A DNA stretch of 64,000 bases, taken from positions 1,240,001 to 1,304,000 of the forward strand of contig NZ_CP016210.1 in assembly GCF_001682385.1 (NCBI RefSeq), given 5' to 3'. The notes under the pieces were generated by a model that was not told where the DNA came from, made no database searches, and saw nothing but the letters and a program-made list of their open reading frames with translations. The position numbers and the translations under genes were made by a program. The stretch comes from Azoarcus olearius (lineage in GTDB: Bacteria > Pseudomonadota > Gammaproteobacteria > Burkholderiales > Rhodocyclaceae). Below, piece by piece: positions 57,263 to 64,000 of this stretch (position 1 is its first letter; each line of letters starts with the position of its first letter).

Positions 57263-58255
57263 ATGAACAGCCATAACAACGCCTGGCTGGCGCCCGGCCT
57301 GCTGCTGGCGGCGCTGGCGGTCTTTCCCGCGCTGGCGCCTCACTTCGGCCTCGATTACTACACCGGTTTCGTGATGCGCATGCTGATCGTGATGCTGATC
57401 GCGACCAGCCTCAACTTCCTGATGGGCTACGGCGGCATGGTGGCGCTTGGCCACGCCGGCTTCGTCGGTGTCGGTGCCTATGCGCTAGTGGCGATGACCG
57501 AGGCGGGCATCACCAACGCCTGGGCGCTGTGGGGCGGAGCGATGCTGGCGGCGGCGGTGGCCGCGCTGCTGGTGGGCGCAGTTTCACTGCGCACCCGCGG
57601 GGTGTACTTCATCATGATCACGCTCGCCTTCGCGCAGATGCTGTACTACCTGGCGGTGTCGCTGCGCGCCTATGGCGGCGACGACGGCTACAACCTGATG
57701 GCGCGCCCGCTGCTCGGCTTCGGGCTGAACGCCGACGATGACGCCACGCTGTACTGGGTGGTGCTGGCGGTGTGCGCGCTGTGCTTCCTGTTCTTCCACC
57801 ACGCCATCGGCTCGCGTTTCGGCCAGGCGCTGATCGGCGTGCGCGACAACGAGTCGCGCATGCTGGCGCTGGGCTATCCGGTGTTCCTGCTCAAGCTGCA
57901 GGCCTTCGTCATCGCCGCGGCGGTGGCGGGGCTGGGCGGCGCGCTGATGGTGACGCAGAACAGCTTCATCAGTCCGTCCTCGATGCACTGGTCGCAGTCG
58001 GCGGTATTGATCGTCATCGTGGTGCTCGGCGGGCTGGGGCATCGCTGGGGCGGGGTGATCGGCGCGGCGGTGTGGGTGTCGCTGGAAGAGGTGCTGCGCA
58101 TGAGCACCGAGTACTGGCACTGGCCGCTCGGCGCGCTGCTGATCGCGATCATCCTGTTTGCGCCGGATGGCCTCGGCGCGCTGTGCCGCTGCCGTGCTGC
58201 AGGCACCGGCGCCGCCCGCGTCGGCTTCTTCCATCTGCTGCGGAGGTCGGCATGA
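57263..58255 (+). CDS. livM: ABC transporter permease, LivM type
   Basis: 330 residues from ATG 57263, 2 bp after livH. About nine to ten membrane helices; family segments LNFLMGYGGMVALGHAGFVGVGAY and the GSRFGQALIGVRDNESRMLALGY loop that contacts the ATPases, then VIVVLGGLGHRWGGVIGAA. The open frame back into livH is not coding. The stop overlaps the livG start (ATGA). Confidence 0.9.
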   Translation: MNSHNNAWLAPGLLLAALAVFPALAPHFGLDYYTGFVMRMLIVMLIATSLNFLMGYGGMVALGHAGFVGVGAYALVAMTEAGITNAWALWGGAMLAAAVAALLVGAVSLRTRGVYFIMITLAFAQMLYYLAVSLRAYGGDDGYNLMARPLLGFGLNADDDATLYWVVLAVCALCFLFFHHAIGSRFGQALIGVRDNESRMLALGYPVFLLKLQAFVIAAAVAGLGGALMVTQNSFISPSSMHWSQSAVLIVIVVLGGLGHRWGGVIGAAVWVSLEEVLRMSTEYWHWPLGALLIAIILFAPDGLGALCRCRAAGTGAARVGFFHLLRRSA

Positions 58256-59001
58256 CGCTTTTCTCCACCCGCGGTCTGGTCAAGCAGTTCGGCCGGTTGC
58301 GCGCCACCGACGAGGTTTCGATCGAGGTTGCGCCCAACGAGGTACATGCGCTGATCGGCCCCAACGGCGCCGGCAAGAGCACGCTGGTCAATCTCATTTC
58401 CGGCATGTTGCCGGCCGATGGCGGCAGCATCGTGCTGGACGGCGTCGACCTCACCCGCATGCCGCCGCACAAGCGGGTGCGCGCCGGGCTGTCGCGCTGC
58501 TTCCAGGTCACCAACCTGTTCAAGGGCGCGAGCGTGCGCAGCAACCTGATGCTGGCGGTGCAGTCGCACCGCGGCAACAGCTTTGTGCCGCTCGGCCGCC
58601 GCGATGGCGAGGCGGAACTCACGGAGCGCGCCGCGGCGCTGGCGGCACGCGTCGGCCTCGGCGGTGAGCTGGACCGCATCGCCGGCAGCCTGCCGCACGG
58701 CGCCCAGCGCCAGCTCGACGTGGCACTGGCGCTGGCGGCCGACCCCAAGCTGCTGTTGCTCGACGAGCCGATGGCCGGCATGGGGCCGGACGAGTCGGCG
58801 CGCATGGTCGAGCTGATCCAGCAACTGCGGCGCGACATGGCGATCCTGCTGATCGAGCACGACATGGATGCGGTGTTCCGGCTCGCCGACCGTGTCTCGG
58901 TGCTGGTGTACGGCAAGGTGCTGGCCAGCGGCACGGCCGAGCAGATCAAGTCGCATCCTGAAGTGCAGGCGGTTTATCTCGGCTCGGAGGCGGTGGCATG
59001 A
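58252..59001 (+). CDS. livG: ABC transporter ATP-binding protein, LivG type
   Basis: 249 residues from ATG 58252. Walker A GPNGAGKST, LivG-specific CFQVTNLFKGASVRSNLMLA after the Q-loop, a signature LPHGAQRQLDVALALA (LSGGQ-equivalent in the degenerate form found in this subfamily), and Walker B LLLLDEPMAGMGPDES, then H-loop IEHDMDAVF. Partner of LivF. Overlaps both neighbours by 4 bp. Confidence 0.92.
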   Translation: MTLFSTRGLVKQFGRLRATDEVSIEVAPNEVHALIGPNGAGKSTLVNLISGMLPADGGSIVLDGVDLTRMPPHKRVRAGLSRCFQVTNLFKGASVRSNLMLAVQSHRGNSFVPLGRRDGEAELTERAAALAARVGLGGELDRIAGSLPHGAQRQLDVALALAADPKLLLLDEPMAGMGPDESARMVELIQQLRRDMAILLIEHDMDAVFRLADRVSVLVYGKVLASGTAEQIKSHPEVQAVYLGSEAVA

Positions 59002-59714
59002 AACACGAAGCGCTGCTTTCCTGTAGTGGCCTGCAGGCGGGCTACGGTGCCAGCCAGGTGCTGTTCGGGCTGGATTTCGAGATCCGTCCGGGCGAGGTCA
59101 TCGGCCTGCTCGGCCGCAACGGCATGGGCAAGAGCACCACGATCAAGAGCATCGTCGGCACGCTCGCGCCCAGCCGCGGCGACATCCGCTTTCTCGGCAA
59201 GTCGATCGCCGGCATGCGGCCGGACGCGATCGCGCGCATGGGTGTGGCGATCGTGCCGGAAGGCCGCCACTGCTTTCCCAACCTGAGCGTGCGCGAGCAT
59301 CTGGTGGCCTTCGCCGACAACCGCAACGACCAGCGCGACGGCTGGACGCTGGAGCGCATCTACGCGCTGTTTCCGCGCCTGAAGGAGCGCGCCGACAACC
59401 TCGGCAACCAGCTTTCCGGCGGCGAGCAGCAGATGCTGGCGATCGGCCGTGCGCTATCGACCAACCCGCGGCTGCTGATCCTCGATGAGGCCACCGAGGG
59501 CCTGGCGCCGGTGATCCGCGACGAGATCTGGCGCTGCCTCGCGCAGTTGAAGGCCGAGGGGCAGACGACGCTGGTGGTCGACAAGTACGTCGATCGCCTG
59601 GTCGGCCTTGCCGATCGCCACCTGATCCTCGAACGCGGCCGCGTCGTGTGGTCGGGGCCGTCGTCCGAACTGGCTGCCGACCGCAGTCTGTGGCACCGCT
59701 ACATGGGCGTCTGA
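58998..59714 (+). CDS. livF: ABC transporter ATP-binding protein, LivF type
   Basis: 238 residues, ATG overlapping the livG stop. Walker A GRNGMGKST (the R-N-G-M-G form typical of LivF), signature NQLSGGEQQMLAIGRAL, Walker B LLILDEATEGLAPVI. The switch His usually in V-E-Q-x-x region appears replaced: the segment reads LVVDKYVDRL where LivF normally has VEQN. Possibly slower or different ATP turnover. Ends the ATPase pair; the binding-protein gene follows 111 bp later. Confidence 0.9.
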   Translation: MKHEALLSCSGLQAGYGASQVLFGLDFEIRPGEVIGLLGRNGMGKSTTIKSIVGTLAPSRGDIRFLGKSIAGMRPDAIARMGVAIVPEGRHCFPNLSVREHLVAFADNRNDQRDGWTLERIYALFPRLKERADNLGNQLSGGEQQMLAIGRALSTNPRLLILDEATEGLAPVIRDEIWRCLAQLKAEGQTTLVVDKYVDRLVGLADRHLILERGRVVWSGPSSELAADRSLWHRYMGV

Positions 59715-59825
59715 GCCCGTGCATCCGGTCCTTCCTCCCGCACGGACCGCGCATCCCACGAGGTGCGCGGCCGTGCCCGCTTCCAACCGCCGTTTCGCAT
59801 CCCCAACCCCTTACGGAGATTCACG

Positions 59826-61013
59826 ATGAAAGGCACGCTCACCCGTACCGCCGCCGCCCTGCTGGCGCTTGGCCTGCTGTGCGCCCCGGCGCACGCCGCC
59901 GACGAGATCAGGATCGGCTTCATGACCACGCTGTCCGGCCCGGGCGCGGCGCTCGGCACCGAGGTGCGCGACGGCTTCCTGCTGGCGCTCAAGCATTCCG
60001 GCGACAAGTTCGGCGGCCTGCCGGTGAAGATGGAGGTGGTCGACGACCAGCAGAATCCGCAGACCGGCCGCCAGACGGTGGAGCGCTTTCTGAAGCGCGA
60101 CAAGGTGGATCTGGTGACCGGCGGGGTGTTCTCCAACGTGGTGCTGCCGGTGCTGCCGAGTATCCTGCAGGCCGACACGGTGTATCTGTCGACCAACACC
60201 GGCCCGCGCGACTACGCCGCCGACAAGTGCGACCCGAACTTCTTCGCGCTCGCCTGGCAGAACGAGGACATCCCGGCGGCGATGGGCAAGTTCGCCAGCG
60301 ACATGGGCTACAAGAAGGTGGCAATGATCGCGCCCAACTATCCCGGCGGGCGCGAGTCGCTGGAAGGCTTCAAGCATCTCTACAAGGGCGAGATCGTCGA
60401 GGAGATCTACACCAAGCTCGGCCAGCTCGACTACGCCGCGGAACTCGCCACCATCCGCGTCGCAAAGCCGGATGCGGTGTTCTTCTTCCTGCCGGGCGGC
60501 ATGGGCGTGAACTTCATCAAGCAGTTCGACGGCGCGGGCCTCAGCAAGACCATCCCGCTGCTGGCGCCGGGCTTCTCTGCCGACGAGGACACCATCAAGG
60601 CGGTGGGTGAGTCGATCACCGGGCTCTACAACGCCTCGCAGTGGGCCGCCGACCTCGACAACGCGGCCAACAAGCGCTTCGTCGCCGACTACATCAAGAC
60701 CTACGGCCGCATCCCGACGATGTACGCGGCGCAGGCCTACGACACCGCGATGCTGATCGACAGCGCGGTCAAGAAGGTCGGCGGCAAGATCGAGGACAAG
60801 GCGGCCTTCCGCAAGGCGCTGCGAGCGGCGGACTTCCAGTCGGTGCGCGGCAGCTTCCGCTTCAACACCAACCAGTATCCGGTCCAGGACATCTACATGC
60901 GGGCGGTGGCGAAGAATGCGCAGGGCCAGACCACCAACAAGACCGTGGGCGTGGTCATCAAGGCGCATGCCGACCGCTTTGCTGCCGAGTGCAAGATGGC
61001 TGCGGGCGGCTGA
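59826..61013 (+). CDS. Periplasmic substrate-binding protein of the LivK/HAAT type
   Basis: 395 residues from ATG 59826 behind ACGGAGATT. Signal peptide ending AHA (about residue 24). Type I periplasmic-binding fold: EIRIGFMTTLSGPGAALG start, DDQQNPQTGRQTVERFL, and a hinge near VAMIAPNYPGGRESLEGF. It delivers ligand to LivHM. The ligand pocket residues differ from amino-acid binders in ways I cannot score by eye; the operon context suggests an aromatic or similar organic acid. Convergent with the RraA-like gene. Confidence 0.9.
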   Translation: MKGTLTRTAAALLALGLLCAPAHAADEIRIGFMTTLSGPGAALGTEVRDGFLLALKHSGDKFGGLPVKMEVVDDQQNPQTGRQTVERFLKRDKVDLVTGGVFSNVVLPVLPSILQADTVYLSTNTGPRDYAADKCDPNFFALAWQNEDIPAAMGKFASDMGYKKVAMIAPNYPGGRESLEGFKHLYKGEIVEEIYTKLGQLDYAAELATIRVAKPDAVFFFLPGGMGVNFIKQFDGAGLSKTIPLLAPGFSADEDTIKAVGESITGLYNASQWAADLDNAANKRFVADYIKTYGRIPTMYAAQAYDTAMLIDSAVKKVGGKIEDKAAFRKALRAADFQSVRGSFRFNTNQYPVQDIYMRAVAKNAQGQTTNKTVGVVIKAHADRFAAECKMAAGG

Positions 61014-61032
61014 GCGTTGTTGGGCAGGCCGG

Positions 61033-61052
61033 GGCGCCCGCTGTCGGGCGCC
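61033..61052. other. Strong hairpin without T-run between convergent genes
   Basis: GGCGCCCG-CTGT-CGGGCGCC, an 8-bp GC stem 20 bp after the binding-protein stop. May stop or protect transcripts but lacks the T-tract of an intrinsic terminator. Confidence 0.35.
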
Positions 61053-61100
61053 GCGCGGCCAGTTGGCGGGCGGGGCCGGAGGGCTGCCGCCCGTCGGCGT

Positions 61101-61586
61101 TTACAGCAGCGCGCTGGCGGAGACGATGACGCCGTCTTCGTCGGCGTAGAGGTAGTGGCCGGGCACGAAGGTGACGCCGCCGAAAGTGACCGGCAGTTCG
61201 GCTTCGCCGGTGTTGCGTTTGATCGACTTCAGCGGGTGGGTGCCAAGCGCGAACACGCCGATGTCCATGCCGGACAGCGCCTTGGAATCGCGGATGCAGC
61301 CATAGACGACGATGCCGGCCCAGCCGTTCTTGACGCCGAGTTCGCCGAGCTGGTCGCCGACCAGCGCGCAGCGCATGGAGCCGCCGCCATCGACCACCAG
61401 CACGCGGCCGTTGCCCGGGGTTTCGAGGGTTTTGCGCACCAGCGCGTTGTCTTCGAACAGCTTGAGGGTGGCGATGGCGCCACCAAAGGCGCTGCGGCCG
61501 CCGAAGCTGCGGAACATCGGGGCGACGACGGCGACCTTGCCTTCGTTGGCGTCGCAGAGGTCGGCGGTCTGGATGGACTGGGACAT
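61101..61586 (-). CDS. rraA: RraA-like protein (RNase E inhibitor or HMG/CHA-type aldolase)
   Basis: 161 residues from ATG 61586, the exact length of E. coli RraA. Family segments [35 protein letters not shown] and [14 protein letters not shown]. The G-x-R / R-D residues of class II 4-hydroxy-4-methyl-2-oxoglutarate aldolases are present (MRCAL, CIRDS), so divalent-metal aldolase activity cannot be excluded; such aldolases end some aromatic ring-cleavage routes. RraA proper binds RNase E and slows mRNA decay. Its neighbour upstream is an unrecognised gene. Confidence 0.82.
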   Translation of the reverse strand: MSQSIQTADLCDANEGKVAVVAPMFRSFGGRSAFGGAIATLKLFEDNALVRKTLETPGNGRVLVVDGGGSMRCALVGDQLGELGVKNGWAGIVVYGCIRDSKALSGMDIGVFALGTHPLKSIKRNTGEAELPVTFGGVTFVPGHYLYADEDGVIVSASALL

Positions 61587-61768
61587 GATGGCTCCGTGAT
61601 GAGTGACCGCCTCCGGTGGGCTGCGGAAAGCGCACCCTGGCGTTTCCGGGGAGGACGGTGGGCGCCCGGCGGCGCCGGGCGTCGGCATCATACCGGATGC
61701 GTTGGGCCACACTGCAGCCTGCCGGCCGTCCGTTGTAGGACAGCCGACAAGGCTGAACCCGACAAGAC

Positions 61769-62332
61769 TCAGACCGGACCGCGCGCTTCGCGAACGGCGT
61801 TGGTCTTGGTGGCGACGACTTCGTCCCAGCCCACGGTGGGGTACTTGGGCTTGTAGTCGGCGAAGGCGCCAGCGACCGTCAGTACCTTGTCGGCGGCGGA
61901 CTGGCCCTTGAAGTCGCCCTTTTCGAGCTTCAGTTCGTCGATCAGCTCGTTCCACACCATGCCGTCCTGCAGCGGGATCAGCGCAGAGGTCTGGCCGCCG
62001 AACTCGGTGAACAGCGGCTTGGCGACGTTGACCACGAAGAACAGCAGCTTGGCGCCCGGGACGAGGTCTTCGCCGTACTTCTCGAAGAACAGCGGCACTT
62101 CGCTGACGTCGTTCAGCATGCCGGCAGCCATCTCCAGCTTGTCGCCGTCGGACAGCAGGACAGCGCCGCGCATCACTTCGGTGGGCGGCTTGCGACGACC
62201 GGCGGCATCGCCGACTTCGCCTTCGACCAGGACGAGTTCGCCCCGGTAGGCAGCCTTACCGGCGGTGGTGCTGGCCTCCTTGAAGTTCATGTTGAAGAGC
62301 AGCCCTTGTTGCTCATAGCGGTCGAACAGCAT
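61769..62332 (-). CDS. Unrecognised soluble protein
   Basis: 187 residues from ATG 62332, with CAGGAG 6 bp upstream; an ATG 17 codons earlier has no such site. Mixed alpha/beta, acidic, no signal peptide, no membrane segment, no cysteine. The middle has [23 protein letters not shown] and the C-terminus [18 protein letters not shown] do not recognise a family. It is 182 bp upstream of the RraA-like gene on the same strand and downstream of clpA, separated from clpA by a strong terminator, so it has its own promoter. Confidence 0.68.
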   Translation of the reverse strand: MLFDRYEQQGLLFNMNFKEASTTAGKAAYRGELVLVEGEVGDAAGRRKPPTEVMRGAVLLSDGDKLEMAAGMLNDVSEVPLFFEKYGEDLVPGAKLLFFVVNVAKPLFTEFGGQTSALIPLQDGMVWNELIDELKLEKGDFKGQSAADKVLTVAGAFADYKPKYPTVGWDEVVATKTNAVREARGPV

Positions 62333-62419
62333 GTAAATCTCCTGCTTGGTTTGAGAAATGCCAAGCTGCCCTGCAATAAGCATGCCGATGAAGGGGTTAT
62401 CGCTGCCGTGCGGCCAGCA

Positions 62420-62452
62420 AAGAAAAAGGGCACGGTCTTGCGACCGTGCCCT
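62420..62452 (-). terminator. Terminator of clpA
   Basis: On the minus strand a perfect 10-bp stem GGGCACGGTC/GACCGTGCCC with a 4-nt loop, then TTTTTCTTT. About 25 bp after the clpA stop. Confidence 0.92.
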
Positions 62453-62476
62453 TCGGGCGTGCAGCCAGCCGACGGC

Positions 62477-64000
<1,524 letters not shown>

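Noticed and set aside
56340..61013. Urea/short-chain amide transporter (urt) identity for the ABC operon
   Set aside because: No urease or amidase genes nearby and the operators are shared with the dioxygenase; general HAAT assignment kept.

Overview
This is a GC-rich bacterial chromosome segment with tightly packed, co-oriented operons. Gene content and order point to a betaproteobacterium of the Rhodocyclales (Azoarcus/Thauera/Aromatoleum-like): thrS-infC-rpmI-rplT-pheST-ihfA, surE-pcm-nlpD-rpoS, lateral flhBA-flhF-fliA flagellar genes with a MotC/MotD-type stator, isocitrate lyase, and an accessory Rieske-dioxygenase cluster with its own ABC transporter. Names rest on reading the proteins and motifs directly; no database search was possible.

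Layout. 1-4.1 kb: end of lapB, UDP-glucose dehydrogenase, cysM and a PolB-type exonuclease. 4.2-11.9 kb: tRNA-Val, then the classic translation operon thrS-infC (AUC start)-rpmI-rplT-pheS-pheT-ihfA plus a MerR regulator, followed by tRNA-Pro. 12.1-15.4 kb: surE-pcm-nlpD-rpoS, convergent by 4 bp with the moxR-DUF58-tgpA-mltB operon (to 20.3 kb, minus strand). 20.4-28.0 kb: HDAC-like deacetylase, dapA, bamC, an Ala-rich lipoprotein, a ribosomal oxygenase (RoxA type), rlmD, tRNA-Ser, rluE and DUF192. 28.1-38.9 kb: flhB-flhA-flhF-flhG-like-fliA-motC, an oppositely oriented chemoreceptor, motD and a bacteriohemerythrin. 39.0-45.8 kb (minus): parC, a TPR-like gene, a HAD phosphatase, parE and a TRIC-family channel preceded by a tandem glycine riboswitch. 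46.3-47.7 kb: aceA.

48.1-61.0 kb is the accessory part: an AraC/XylS-type regulator, a CrtI-like FAD oxidoreductase, an SDR, an isochorismatase-fold protein lacking the usual catalytic residues, a two-subunit Rieske oxygenase with a phthalate-dioxygenase-reductase-type reductase, and a complete LivHMGFK-type ABC importer. All three apparent transcription starts of this block carry a tandem pair of TGC-N7-GG-N-(T/C)-A boxes resembling XylS/BenR operators. The block therefore looks like one regulon for uptake and oxidation of an aromatic or related compound that I cannot identify. The window closes with an RraA-like gene, an unrecognised gene and the 3' part of clpA.

Most notable signals: the shared AraC-type boxes, a FlhG-like protein without a P-loop, a stator gene pair split by a chemoreceptor, composite intergenic repeats whose hairpin stems co-vary, and the glycine riboswitch in front of a TRIC channel.
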